A DNA stretch of 43,608 nucleotides, from assembly GCA_025361125.1 (NCBI GenBank), contig JANYBM010000095.1, forward strand, positions 1-43,608. The letters run 5' to 3'. The stretch comes from Holophagaceae bacterium (lineage in GTDB: Bacteria > Acidobacteriota > Holophagae > Holophagales > Holophagaceae). This document shows positions 1-7,996 of the stretch, in pieces; the stretch's first letter is position 1; every line of letters begins with the position of its first letter. The notes under the pieces are model-generated. The model saw nothing but the letters and a program-made list of their open reading frames with translations. It searched no databases and had not been told where the DNA came from. A program made the position numbers and the translations under genes.

Positions 1-399
1 CTGGTAGAAGCGGATCTGTTTCTGGTTATGCTTCTGGTAATTGCGGATGGATTCCAACAAGCGGATGACGCCCACGGCCACCACGTCCACGGTGTATTCG
101 GGCTGGTCGAAGCTCACCCGCACATGGCTCTGGGCGCCCAGGTTGTAGACTTCGTCCGGTTGCACATCATCCAACACATTGCGCAGCGCGCCTGCATCCG
201 AAAGGTCGCCGTAGTGCAAATGGAAACTCGGATTGGGATGCTCGCCCACATGCAGATGGTCAATCCGATCTGTGTTGAACAGAGAGGCCCGCCGCATGAT
301 CCCGTGGACTTGATAGCCCTTCGAAAGCAGCAGCTCCGCCAGGTAGCTGCCATCCTGACCTGTGATCCCGGTGACCAGCGCGACCTTGGTTTCACTCAT
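1..399 (-). CDS. gmd: GDP-mannose 4,6-dehydratase (partial, C-terminus beyond window)
   Basis: The minus-strand reading from the ATG at 399-397 gives 133 residues before the window ends. It opens with a dehydratase-type Rossmann fold: [17 protein letters not shown], then the GMD-typical [17 protein letters not shown], and [13 protein letters not shown]. This short-chain dehydrogenase/reductase enzyme converts GDP-D-mannose to GDP-4-keto-6-deoxymannose in the cytoplasm, for deoxyhexose in O-antigen or capsule. The catalytic YxxxK lies outside the window. Its start overlaps the stop of the upstream rmd by four bases (ATGA), so the two are probably translationally coupled. Family assignment is very secure; only the 5' third of the gene is visible. 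Confidence 0.95.
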   Translation of the reverse strand, partial: MSETKVALVTGITGQDGSYLAELLLSKGYQVHGIMRRASLFNTDRIDHLHVGEHPNPSFHLHYGDLSDAGALRNVLDDVQPDEVYNLGAQSHVRVSFDQPEYTVDVVAVGVIRLLESIRNYQKHNQKQIRFYQ

Positions 400-1304
400 G
401 CTTGTCCATCCCTATGAAGCGTGCTCAACATTGCCTGGAGGCTTTGTTCAAGGCTCAATTCTGGCAACCATCCAGACGCTGCCCCAAGGCGATCTGGTGA
501 ACCCACCAGGTATGGAATGTCATCCAAGGAATTGGGCTTGCCTTCAAACAAGACCTCCCGTTGCGACCCCAGGAGGCGTAGAACCAATGCGATCAAGTCG
601 CCAATGCTCGTGCCGGTCCCGGTGCAGACGTTGAAGGTGCGGTGCACGGGGGAGTCCAGTTCGAGGATGGCCAGGTAGGCGGCGGCCACGTCGCGTACAT
701 CTATGAAATCGCGCACGCTGTTCATGCCCTGCATCCGCACGGGTCCCGTCTCAGACTTGGAGGCGGCAAGACGGCGGAGCAAAGACGGGACCACTAATTC
801 TGGGCGTTGGTGGGGACCCAGGTGGTTGAAAGGCCGTGCGATACGAAGATCAAGGGCCTGCGCATAGTGGGGCGCGAGTTGCTCCACCAGGAATTTGCTG
901 AGGCCATAGCGGCCCTGGGGTACCAGTGGGTCATCCTCTATGCGCCGTGCATCGGATGGAGCATACACATGGCAGCTGGAGACCAGGAGTACCCGAGCCT
1001 CCTGCAGATGCTCCAGCAAGTTCAACGTCATGGCTACGTTTTGCACGATCGGGGCCGTGGTCGTGAAAAGGCTTGGCACCGACGCACCGGCCAGGTGAAT
1101 CACGCCGAACCAGTTCCTGGGTACCGCCGCGAGGGATGCCGGATCTGCTAGATCGGCATAGATCGGCTCGACCCTGGGCGGAAGGTCGATGCCGAGCGAC
1201 CCACGTTGCAGCGCGGAAACCTGGAACCCGCGCTCGATCAGCAGGTGGGCCATGTGCTGACCGACGAAGCCGGAAGCACCAGTGAGCAGAATGCGAGGGA
1301 TCAT
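396..1304 (-). CDS. rmd: GDP-6-deoxy-D-mannose reductase (NAD-dependent epimerase/dehydratase family)
   Basis: This is a 302-residue extended SDR protein. The N-terminal nucleotide-binding motif is TGASGFVGQ (about residues 8-16), followed by a VSSCHVY segment and the catalytic YGLSK (YxxxK). The stretch [18 protein letters not shown] is typical of RMD-type reductases, which reduce the 4-keto group made by GMD to give GDP-D-rhamnose. The product could instead be another GDP-deoxyhexose; that is the main uncertainty. It lies directly upstream of gmd with a four-base ATGA overlap, so the two consecutive steps are co-expressed. It is divergent from the GT4 glycosyltransferase at 1468, which fits an LPS or exopolysaccharide locus extending beyond the left edge. 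Confidence 0.85.
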   Translation of the reverse strand: MIPRILLTGASGFVGQHMAHLLIERGFQVSALQRGSLGIDLPPRVEPIYADLADPASLAAVPRNWFGVIHLAGASVPSLFTTTAPIVQNVAMTLNLLEHLQEARVLLVSSCHVYAPSDARRIEDDPLVPQGRYGLSKFLVEQLAPHYAQALDLRIARPFNHLGPHQRPELVVPSLLRRLAASKSETGPVRMQGMNSVRDFIDVRDVAAAYLAILELDSPVHRTFNVCTGTGTSIGDLIALVLRLLGSQREVLFEGKPNSLDDIPYLVGSPDRLGAASGWLPELSLEQSLQAMLSTLHRDGQA

Positions 1305-1467
1305 GGGGTCGGCCTGAGTGGACGTTCAATAAACATCCTGGCAGGGAGGCGTCTCCCGGGAAAACCCGGATCAATTCGATCAACTCCTCGTACCGGGCGA
1401 AAACCAGGAAGGTGCCTGTGTACACTGGAATTGTCATGATTTTTATCAACAGAAACGAACAGAACTG
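1305..1467. other. Divergent intergenic region between rmd and glycosyltransferase
   Basis: This 163-bp gap separates two divergently read polysaccharide genes and should hold both promoters. I see no convincing -35/-10 pair on either strand. GTGTACAC at about 1417-1424 is a short perfect palindrome, and CCCGGGAAAACCCGG at about 1354 is a small GC-rich inverted repeat; neither can be assigned a role. Confidence 0.4.
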
Positions 1468-2685
1468 ATGAAGCTAGGTATCTTTCATCCCGCCTTCAAG
1501 GCCGTGGGTGGGGCCGAAATTCTTGCGGCTTCCCATGGTCGTTTCCTTCAGGAAGAAGGCCACCAGGTAAGCCTCATTACGTTTGACTACGATGCGGATC
1601 GCTGGGCCGCACGACTGGCAGGAATGGACCTTCGATTGGTCCCCAAGCGCCAATGGCAGGAGGCCTTTCTATTCTGGAGCCAGCTGCATAAGCAACGATT
1701 GCGCGGCCTTAGGGCAGAACCTAGGTTACAAGGGCTGGATGCCGTCATTGCTTACAACTGGCCGTGCAGCACCATGCTTGGTAACGCGCATACCGATGCC
1801 CGGAAAATATGGCACTGTAACGAACCTCGACGCAGCCTGCATGCAAGGGCAACCAATCCCACGCTGGTGGCCAAGTTGGAAGCAGGGGGCGGGGATTGTG
1901 ATGCCGTGACAGCTTTCGAGAAGAAACTGGCCTCGGATGATCGCGGAATGGCCATGAAGAACCCCAGGTATTGGTTGCGTGAAGAAGATAAAAAATCCAT
2001 CACCGCCTTTGACGAGCTTTGGGCCCTGAGCGAATTTTCCGCCGCGAATCTGCAACGAGCTTTCGGCCCGCGAAAAGTTGAAGTGATCTACCCCATGGTG
2101 AGTTTCCCGGAAGGCAGCGCTAAGCAACGGGGGCTGGATCGCGCAGGCCTGCAGGTACTGGTCCACAGCAGGCTGGAAGTGCTCAAGAATGTGGACACGG
2201 TTCTCAAAGGATTCGCGCAGTTCCGTGCCAAAGCGAACCCCTCTTCAAAACTCCACGTGGTGGGAGAAGGGGATCACCGTCCGCGCCTGGAATCCCTTGC
2301 TAGAGAACTCGGTCTGGGAAACGCGATTCAATTCCATGGATTCTTGCCAGATGTAAAGCTTCGGGAAGTCTATGAAGCTTGCGATGTTTTCGCCCTGCTG
2401 CCTTTGGATGAGCCCTTTGGAATGGTCTATCCCGAGGCCGCGGCCAAGGGTTTGCTGCTCATCGGCCCCGACCACGGTGGACCTTTCGAGATTCTGGAAG
2501 GAGGTCGGATTGGTTGGTGCGTGGATGCGTTTGATGCAGCTGCCCTTTGTTCGACCTTGGAAGAAATCTGGACACTTCCTGATGAGGAGGTGATGAGTCG
2601 GCGGGCGGAAGCCGACCGGACTTGTCGCGAGCGGTTTGGCCGTGCCGCGATTGGGGCAAGACTGCTCCAATTGCTAGGGGCCTGA
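1468..2685 (+). CDS. Glycosyltransferase, GT4 family
   Basis: This is a 405-residue GT-B fold glycosyltransferase. The N-terminal half has the usual acceptor-side start (MKLGIFHPAFKAVGGAE, with the glycine-rich GGAE loop). The C-terminal half has the GT4 donor-binding pattern: VHSRLEVLKNVDTVLKGF, the VVGEGDHRPRLE block, HGFLPDVKLREVYEACDVF, and the EX7E motif EPFGMVYPE near residues 315-323. GT4 enzymes are retaining and transfer a sugar from an NDP donor to a growing glycan on the cytoplasmic side. Next to gmd/rmd, a GDP-activated donor is plausible, but the substrate cannot be read from sequence. It is divergent from rmd. The stop is followed by an 80-bp gap before aroC that contains a gene remnant. 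Confidence 0.85.
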   Translation: MKLGIFHPAFKAVGGAEILAASHGRFLQEEGHQVSLITFDYDADRWAARLAGMDLRLVPKRQWQEAFLFWSQLHKQRLRGLRAEPRLQGLDAVIAYNWPCSTMLGNAHTDARKIWHCNEPRRSLHARATNPTLVAKLEAGGGDCDAVTAFEKKLASDDRGMAMKNPRYWLREEDKKSITAFDELWALSEFSAANLQRAFGPRKVEVIYPMVSFPEGSAKQRGLDRAGLQVLVHSRLEVLKNVDTVLKGFAQFRAKANPSSKLHVVGEGDHRPRLESLARELGLGNAIQFHGFLPDVKLREVYEACDVFALLPLDEPFGMVYPEAAAKGLLLIGPDHGGPFEILEGGRIGWCVDAFDAAALCSTLEEIWTLPDEEVMSRRAEADRTCRERFGRAAIGARLLQLLGA

Positions 2686-2716
2686 TCTCCAGCTTTCTTT
2701 GAACGAGCCCGTTCTG

Positions 2717-2765
2717 ATGACTAAGCCTCAGCGTGTTCTGGTCGTGAGATTGGGTAGGATTAGAC
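2717..2765 (+). pseudogene. Possible remnant of a GT9 heptosyltransferase start
   Basis: An ATG at 2717 opens the frame MTKPQRVLVVRLGRI. This matches the start of family 9 glycosyltransferases (WaaC/WaaF/WaaQ type, usually xILVVRLGaIGD). After the isoleucine the frame runs on as RHAF and no longer resembles the family; the aroC start lies inside it. It looks like the first 15 codons of a heptosyltransferase left when a deletion joined the polysaccharide locus to aroC. The hydrophobic VLVVRLG match is short, so chance resemblance is possible. The aroC ribosome-binding site (GGTAGGA) falls inside this remnant. Confidence 0.4.
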
Positions 2766-3890
2766 ATGCTTTTCGATTCCCCCTCCACTTTTGGCCGCAC
2801 GTTTCGCATTTTGAGCTTCGGCGAGAGTCATGGCCCGGCGGTGGGAGTGGTCCTGGATGGGGTGAAACCCGGGTTGACGTTTGATTTGGAAGAGATCCAG
2901 AAAGAGATGGATCGCCGAAGGCCGGGGCAATCAGATTTGGTGACACCGCGTAACGAGGGCGACCACGTGCAAGTGCTATCAGGTGTTTTTGAAGGCAAGA
3001 CTACGGGCCATCCCATCGCCCTGGTGGTGTTCAACGAGAACCAGAAAAGTGGCGACTACAAGGCCATTGCAGAGCTGTTCCGCCCTGGCCATGCAGACCT
3101 TACCTATGACCGCAAATACGGTATCCGCGATCCTCGTGGGGGTGGGCGCAGCAGCGGAAGGGAAACCCTTGCGCGGGTGGCGGCCGGAGCCTGGGCCAAG
3201 CAGCAACTGGCTGCCCTTGGCATCACCATCCGTGGCTTCAACCGGGAGATTGCGGGCATCCCGGGCCAACGCATTGACTGGGCCTTCGTGGAGAAGAACC
3301 CGTTACGGGTTGCGGACCCGGACGTTTTTGAAGCTCAAAAAGTAGCGGTTGAAGCGGCCCGGAGCGATGGCGACAGCGTCGGCGGCGTAGCGGAAGTCTG
3401 GATCGAGGGCCTGCCCATCGGTCTGGGTGATCCCACCTTTGCCAAGCTGGATGGCCTACTGGCTTACGCCATGATGAGCATCGGCGCCGTCAAGGGGGTG
3501 GAGATCGGCAGTGGCTTTGCGTCCGCGCGAAAACGCGGCAGTGAGAACAACGATCCTTTGTTTCCAGAGGGTCCCCAAAAAAACGATTCGGGTGGAACCT
3601 TGGGTGGCATCAGCACCGGCGCGCCCATTGTGGTGCGTATAGCGGTGAAGCCCACCAGTTCCATTGCTCATTCCCAAAAGACCATTACCAAAGAAGGTGA
3701 AGCGACCGAAATATCCACCAAGGGCCGCCACGATCCCTGCATCGCGCCGCGTATTGTGCCGGTAGCAGAGAGCATGGCTGCCTTGGTGATTTATGACACA
3801 TACCTTACCCAGCAGGACTTGCGGGAGGGGTCGCTGCCGAAGGCGGAAGCGTGGGACTGGGACGCGGTTTCCAGATTGTTGGGGACCTGA
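2766..3890 (+). CDS. aroC: Chorismate synthase
   Basis: This 374-residue enzyme catalyses the last step of the shikimate pathway, converting 5-enolpyruvylshikimate-3-phosphate to chorismate with reduced FMN. The family signatures are present in order: FGESHGPAVG near the N-terminus (residues about 18-27), the central GGGRSSGRET and the C-terminal GRHDPCIAPR. FGRTFRILSFGESHG is the expected N-terminal block and the length is normal. The ATG at 2766 has GGTAGGA about seven bases upstream. It is followed after 125 bp by the heme genes on the same strand. Chorismate feeds aromatic amino acids, folate and quinones, so grouping with heme genes is a co-location rather than a pathway. Confidence 0.97.
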   Translation: MLFDSPSTFGRTFRILSFGESHGPAVGVVLDGVKPGLTFDLEEIQKEMDRRRPGQSDLVTPRNEGDHVQVLSGVFEGKTTGHPIALVVFNENQKSGDYKAIAELFRPGHADLTYDRKYGIRDPRGGGRSSGRETLARVAAGAWAKQQLAALGITIRGFNREIAGIPGQRIDWAFVEKNPLRVADPDVFEAQKVAVEAARSDGDSVGGVAEVWIEGLPIGLGDPTFAKLDGLLAYAMMSIGAVKGVEIGSGFASARKRGSENNDPLFPEGPQKNDSGGTLGGISTGAPIVVRIAVKPTSSIAHSQKTITKEGEATEISTKGRHDPCIAPRIVPVAESMAALVIYDTYLTQQDLREGSLPKAEAWDWDAVSRLLGT

Positions 3891-3903
3891 ACCTGGACCG
3901 CGT

Positions 3904-3924
3904 GTCACGGTTTTTGAACGTGAC
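3904..3924 (+). other. Small inverted repeat after aroC
   Basis: GTCACG (3904-3909) and CGTGAC (3919-3924) are perfect inverted arms around a nine-base loop containing five Ts. No T-run follows the 3' arm, so it is not a standard intrinsic terminator. It lies 13 bp after the aroC stop, in the 125-bp gap before hemC. It could stabilise the aroC mRNA end or attenuate read-through into hemC. Confidence 0.25.
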
Positions 3925-4015
3925 CCAATGCTTGAACTGAGGGATGATGATCCTTGGTTCCAGCGTCGCTGAGGTGCCCGCTGTTTCTTGAACGCATGAA
4001 TGGGGTGACCTGGGG

Positions 4016-4900
4016 ATGACTACAAAATCCGCGATCGTTGGGACTCGGGGTTCACTGTTGGCCGTGGCTCAAGCCGAATTCCTGGTGAAGCACTTGGAAT
4101 CCAAGGGCTTTCACGTTGACTGGAAGCGCTACACGACCTCAGGCGACCAGTGGTTGAATGGACCCCTGGATGAATCTCGGGGCTCGGGATTCTTCACCAA
4201 GGAACTGGAAGACGCCTTGGCGGATGGCACCGTTGATCTGCTCATTCACAGCCTGAAGGACGTGTCCCTGGAGCGCCCCGAAGGTGTCCAGAGCGCCTGC
4301 ATCCCCAGCCGCGAGGATTGTGGTGATTGGCTGGTGATGCGCAAGGACGCACCCAAAGCCTGCGTTATCGGTACGAGTTCCGTGCGGCGGGAGCGGATGC
4401 TTAAAGCAACTTTTCCTGATGCGACCTTCACCTGGATCCGTGGCAATGTGCCCACCCGCGTGCAGCGTGTTCGGGATGGCGAGATGCGGGGCAAACCGGT
4501 GCATGGCACCGTGCTGGCAGCCGCGGGTTTGCGGCGGCTTGACCTTGATCTTTCGGATCTCGAGGTGCGAGCCTTGACCCCTGAAGAATTGCTCCCGGCG
4601 CCGGGGCAGGGGGCTCTGTTGGCGGAAACCCGGGGCGATCGCACGGATCTCATCGTGGCCCTTTCGGATCTTCATGACCCCTTGACGGCTCGCTGCGTGC
4701 ACCTTGAACGCGCCCTCTTGGCCGGGGTCGGCGGCGGTTGTCAGCAACCTCTTGGGGCCCTGGCTCTGCAGCTGGAAGACGGCCGCATTCAGCTCCGCGG
4801 GGCCTTCGCATCGGATACAGGCATTCAACGAGGCGAAGCCATTGGCGAGGATGACGCAGTGCTGGTTGCAAGCGTGCTGCGCCAGATGGGGCTTTCGTGA
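4016..4900 (+). CDS. hemC: Hydroxymethylbilane synthase (porphobilinogen deaminase)
   Basis: This 294-residue protein polymerises four porphobilinogens into hydroxymethylbilane. Visible family motifs are GTRGSLLAVAQAE at the N-terminus, SLKDV, the TSSVRRERML block, WIRGNVPTRVQ and the dipyrromethane-attachment loop GVGGGCQQPLGA with the cofactor cysteine at residue 242, the same position as in the E. coli enzyme. The ATG at 4016 follows a G-rich ribosome-binding site (TGACCTGGGG). Its stop overlaps the hemD GTG start by four bases (GTGA). It is the first heme gene of the hemC-D-L-E-N-H-Y cluster. Confidence 0.96.
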   Translation: MTTKSAIVGTRGSLLAVAQAEFLVKHLESKGFHVDWKRYTTSGDQWLNGPLDESRGSGFFTKELEDALADGTVDLLIHSLKDVSLERPEGVQSACIPSREDCGDWLVMRKDAPKACVIGTSSVRRERMLKATFPDATFTWIRGNVPTRVQRVRDGEMRGKPVHGTVLAAAGLRRLDLDLSDLEVRALTPEELLPAPGQGALLAETRGDRTDLIVALSDLHDPLTARCVHLERALLAGVGGGCQQPLGALALQLEDGRIQLRGAFASDTGIQRGEAIGEDDAVLVASVLRQMGLS

Positions 4901-5580
4901 AACTTGCCCTGGCCCGCCCTCTGGATCATCCCCTCTGCCGTGCCGTGGCCGAGGCAGGCTGGGTGCCGGTGCCGTATTACATCACCAGCCAGGAATTCAC
5001 TCATGCCACGCCGCCTATGGCACTCGATGCGATTACAGCTTTGCTCGTGCTCAGTCCAGCAGCGGCCCAGGCCGTCAAAGTCTGGGTGACGAAAACCATG
5101 AACGTGGTGGTGCAGGGCGAGGGCACCGAGCAGACCTTGGGACTGGAATTCGTTGATTCGGGCCATATTCGCCGCCCCCGGCAGGCCACCGCAGAAAGTT
5201 TGTGGGACATGCTTCAGCAGGCCTATCCAGAGGGTGGTGATTTTGTACTGGCCCGGGGTGAACGTAGTCGCCAATACATTGAAGCCGTGGCCAAAGGCTC
5301 AGCTTGGCGCATTCACTCATGGATAACCCATCGTGAAGTCCCCACCTTGCCAGAACCCACCTTGCCTACAGTGGATGCACTGCTGGCGCTAAGCCCGTTA
5401 CAAGCGGAGTACATGGCGGGCATCCCAGGGGACCTGCTGCGCTTCGCTTGGGGAGAGCGCGCCGCCAAAGCCTTCCAGTCTTCAGGCGTAGAAGTCCACG
5501 GCATTTGTGAGCCGCAAAAAGATGCGCTCATCCACCTGCTTCGCACTTTTGCACCCACCCAAGAGGTAGTCGAAGGATGA
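4897..5580 (+). CDS. hemD: Uroporphyrinogen-III synthase
   Basis: This 227-residue protein starts at a GTG overlapping the hemC stop. HemD sequences are poorly conserved. The support is the two-lobed pattern (MKLALARPLDHPLCRAVAE opening; later VDALLALSPLQAEYMAG and FAWGERAAKAFQSSGVEVHGI, resembling the conserved GxxTAxAaxxxG region) and position between hemC and hemL. The enzyme closes hydroxymethylbilane with inversion of ring D. No second domain such as a methyltransferase is fused. The last codons (GAA GGA TGA) already belong to the 7-nt repeat array that follows. The assignment relies strongly on context. Confidence 0.8.
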   Translation: MKLALARPLDHPLCRAVAEAGWVPVPYYITSQEFTHATPPMALDAITALLVLSPAAAQAVKVWVTKTMNVVVQGEGTEQTLGLEFVDSGHIRRPRQATAESLWDMLQQAYPEGGDFVLARGERSRQYIEAVAKGSAWRIHSWITHREVPTLPEPTLPTVDALLALSPLQAEYMAGIPGDLLRFAWGERAAKAFQSSGVEVHGICEPQKDALIHLLRTFAPTQEVVEG

Positions 5581-5712
5581 GGGATGAAGGGTGAAGTATG
5601 AGTCGAGACTCGAGAGTCAAAAAGTCGAAGAGTCAAAAGGTTAAACAGTTAAAAAGCCTAAGAGCCTGGAGGCCATCTTCTCAACTTTTCAACTTCTCGA
5701 CTTTTCAACTTT
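5575..5712. repeat. 7-nt and 8-nt period repeat arrays forming a long inverted repeat
   Basis: From 5575 six heptamers run in register: GGATGAG, GGATGAA, GGGTGAA, GTATGAG, TCGAGAC, TCGAGAG. The period then becomes eight: GAGTCAAA (5614), AAGTCGAA, GAGTCAAA, AGGTTAAA, CAGTTAAA, AAGCCTAA, GAGCCTGG (to 5669). After a short GC-containing spacer, complementary octamers follow: TCAACTTT (5681), TCAACTTC, TCGACTTT, TCAACTTT (to 5712). The two octamer blocks are imperfect inverted copies and could form a roughly 30-bp hairpin. The block fills the hemD-hemL gap and includes the hemD stop codon. It could attenuate hemL expression or be a mobile/replication-slippage element. Confidence 0.8.
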
Positions 5713-5728
5713 GGAACGGGGTTAATCC

Positions 5729-7003
5729 ATGAGCAATGACGAGCTGTTCAAAGAAGCCTTGACCCACTTTCCCGGTGGCGTCAGCAGCCCCGTGCGGGCC
5801 TTTCGCGCGGTGGGTGGCACACCGAAATTTTTCAAACGCGCATGGCAATGCTGGTTTGAGGATGAAGACGACAAAACCTATCTTGACCTCTGCATGTCAT
5901 GGGGACCGCTGATTCTGGGTCACGCCAACCCCGATGTGATCAACGCGGTATCTGAAGCCATGAAAGAAGGGCTGACCTTCGGCGCACCCACGCGACGCGA
6001 ATTGGCATTGGCCCGCCGCATTAAGGCGATGGTGCCCTACATGGAAAAGCTGCGCTTCGTATCCAGTGGCACCGAAGCCGTGATGAGCGCCCTTCGGACC
6101 GCGCGGGGCTTCACTAAACGCGACCGCATATTGAAATTTGACGGCTGTTACCACGGCCACAGTGATGGAATGCTGGTGAAGGCGGGCTCAGGCTTGGTGA
6201 CGTTTGGCGAGCCTACCTCTGCTGGAGTTCCCGCCGCCATCGGCGAATTGACTTCGGTGCTGCCCTTGGACGATTTCGGCGCCTTGACCCGTTATTTTGA
6301 TGAGCACGGCATGGACACCGCCTGCGTGATCATCGAGCCTGTACCCGCCAACAATGGCCTTCTATTACAGCAGTTGGATTTCCTCAAGACCTTGCGGGAA
6401 CTTTGCACGCGGCACGGCGCGCTCCTGATTTTCGACGAAGTCATCAGCGGTTTCCGGGTGGGCCCAAGCGGAGCGGCGGGGCTCTACAACATCCAACCTG
6501 ACCTGGTGACCTTTGGCAAGATCATCGGCGGTGGCATGCCAGTGGGTTGCTACGGCGGGCGCAAGGACATCATGGCCGTGGTGGCGCCGGATGGACCGGT
6601 GTACCAGGCAGGCACATTGTCAGGGAATCCCGTGGCCATGGCCGCTGGTCTTGCCACCTTGGAGTTGCTGACGCCTGCGCTTTACGCGGATCTCGATCAT
6701 CGCGCCAACCTGTGGTCCAAAGCCTTTGAAAAAATTCCAGGCCTGCACTGCCCCCACATCGGAAGCCTGCTCTGGCCTGTTTTTCAGGAAAGTGTGAAGC
6801 GCGCGGACCGCATCAATTCAGGTTCCATCACGCAGTTCAATCACCTGCATAGGCTTATGTTGGAACAAGGCGTTTATCTCGCGCCCAGCGGCTACGAAGT
6901 TGCCTTCCTGAGTGCCGCCCATGGCGCCGAGGCCCTGGTTAAATTCGAACAGGCCGTGACGGCCGTGGTGCCGGAATTCTCAAATGCTTCCCCTGGAGTC
7001 TAG
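5729..7003 (+). CDS. hemL: Glutamate-1-semialdehyde 2,1-aminomutase
   Basis: This 424-residue PLP enzyme makes 5-aminolevulinate by the C5 route. Landmarks are the N-terminal HFPGGVSSPVRAFRAVGGTP block, FVSSGTEAVMSALRTARG, the YHGHSDGMLVKAGSG loop, IFDEVISGFRVG and the PLP-binding lysine K264 in TFGKIIGGGMPVG, all standard for GSAM. Its presence means glutamyl-tRNA reductase (hemA) should exist elsewhere. The ATG at 5729 follows ACGGGGTTAATCC. The gene lies after the repeat-filled gap and ends TAG directly against the hemE ATG (0-bp spacing). Confidence 0.97.
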   Translation: MSNDELFKEALTHFPGGVSSPVRAFRAVGGTPKFFKRAWQCWFEDEDDKTYLDLCMSWGPLILGHANPDVINAVSEAMKEGLTFGAPTRRELALARRIKAMVPYMEKLRFVSSGTEAVMSALRTARGFTKRDRILKFDGCYHGHSDGMLVKAGSGLVTFGEPTSAGVPAAIGELTSVLPLDDFGALTRYFDEHGMDTACVIIEPVPANNGLLLQQLDFLKTLRELCTRHGALLIFDEVISGFRVGPSGAAGLYNIQPDLVTFGKIIGGGMPVGCYGGRKDIMAVVAPDGPVYQAGTLSGNPVAMAAGLATLELLTPALYADLDHRANLWSKAFEKIPGLHCPHIGSLLWPVFQESVKRADRINSGSITQFNHLHRLMLEQGVYLAPSGYEVAFLSAAHGAEALVKFEQAVTAVVPEFSNASPGV

Positions 7004-7996
7004 ATGACCAAACCACTTCTCCGCGTTCTCCAAGGTGAAACCCTGGAAAAGCCCCCGGTCTGGTTCATGCGGCAGGCAGGGCGGTTCCTGCCGGAGTACC
7101 GGGCATTAAGGGCCAAAGCCAGCTTTGAAGATCTGCTCTACGACAGTGATCTGGCAGCGGAAGTATCCCTTATGCCCATCCGCCATTTTCCTGGAATCGA
7201 TGGTGCCATCATCTTCAGCGACATCCTGGTGATCCTGGATGCGCTTGGGTGTGGCGTCACCATTCCTGAAGGTGGCCCGCGGCTCACGCGTACCCTCGAC
7301 CAGATTGATCCAGGTGTGGAACTCAATGAGAAAATATTTGAACCTGTCCAGGCAGCCATCCGAAAAACGAAAGCGGCGCTTCCTGAACACATCACCATGT
7401 TGGGATTCGCCGGGGCTCCCTGGACCTTGCTGGCCTATGGGCTGGAAGGCAAGGGCAGCAAGACCTGGGCTCGCGCCAAAGCCTTCCTTCATCAGGAACC
7501 TGTGAGGGCGAAGCAATGGATGGATCGGCTCGCGGATGTTTCGGCCCACCTGCTCAATCTCCACATCGGTGCCGGTGCGGAGGGCGTGCAACTCTTTGAT
7601 ACCTGGGCGGGTGAGTTGGATCCTGCGGACTATCGTGAATTTTCGCTCCCCGCAGTGAGGCGCACCCTTGAGCAGGTCAAAGCGGCTCCGACCCTCTTTT
7701 TCGCACGGAGTGGTTACCAACCTCAGGAACTGGCGGAGCTGCCTTGCGCGGGGTTGGCCATACCCTGGCAGGTGCCAATGGCCGAAGCGCGGCAGCGGTT
7801 CTCAGCAACCAAGGTGCTGCAAGGCAATCTCGATCCAGCGGCTTTGCTCGCAGGTAAAGAAACCGCAGTGGGGAAAGCCAGGGCCATCGTAGATTCCATG
7901 AAGGGCGCGCCCCATATCTTCAATCTGGGCCACGGACTGGTGCCGGAAACAGATCCGGACGTGTTGCAAGCTGTGATCGAGGAAGTGAAACGATGA
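7004..7996 (+). CDS. hemE: Uroporphyrinogen decarboxylase
   Basis: This 330-residue enzyme removes the four acetate carboxyls of uroporphyrinogen III to give coproporphyrinogen III. The N-terminal signature WFMRQAGRFLPEYR, the substrate-binding aspartate in IIFSDILVI, the FAGAPWTLLAYGLEG block and the LFDTWAGEL motif are all present, with normal length. The start abuts the hemL stop, and the end overlaps the hemN start by four bases (ATGA at 7993-7996), so coupled translation is likely. Confidence 0.97.
   Translation: MTKPLLRVLQGETLEKPPVWFMRQAGRFLPEYRALRAKASFEDLLYDSDLAAEVSLMPIRHFPGIDGAIIFSDILVILDALGCGVTIPEGGPRLTRTLDQIDPGVELNEKIFEPVQAAIRKTKAALPEHITMLGFAGAPWTLLAYGLEGKGSKTWARAKAFLHQEPVRAKQWMDRLADVSAHLLNLHIGAGAEGVQLFDTWAGELDPADYREFSLPAVRRTLEQVKAAPTLFFARSGYQPQELAELPCAGLAIPWQVPMAEARQRFSATKVLQGNLDPAALLAGKETAVGKARAIVDSMKGAPHIFNLGHGLVPETDPDVLQAVIEEVKR

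Noticed and set aside
931-1449. 172-residue minus-strand open frame overlapping rmd and its leader
   Set aside because: Most of it is an alternative frame of rmd with Arg/His-rich composition; no family pattern is visible in its first 45 residues.
5575-5712. CRISPR-like array
   Set aside because: The units are 7-8 nt with no spacers, far from the 25-40 nt repeats of CRISPR, and no cas gene is near.
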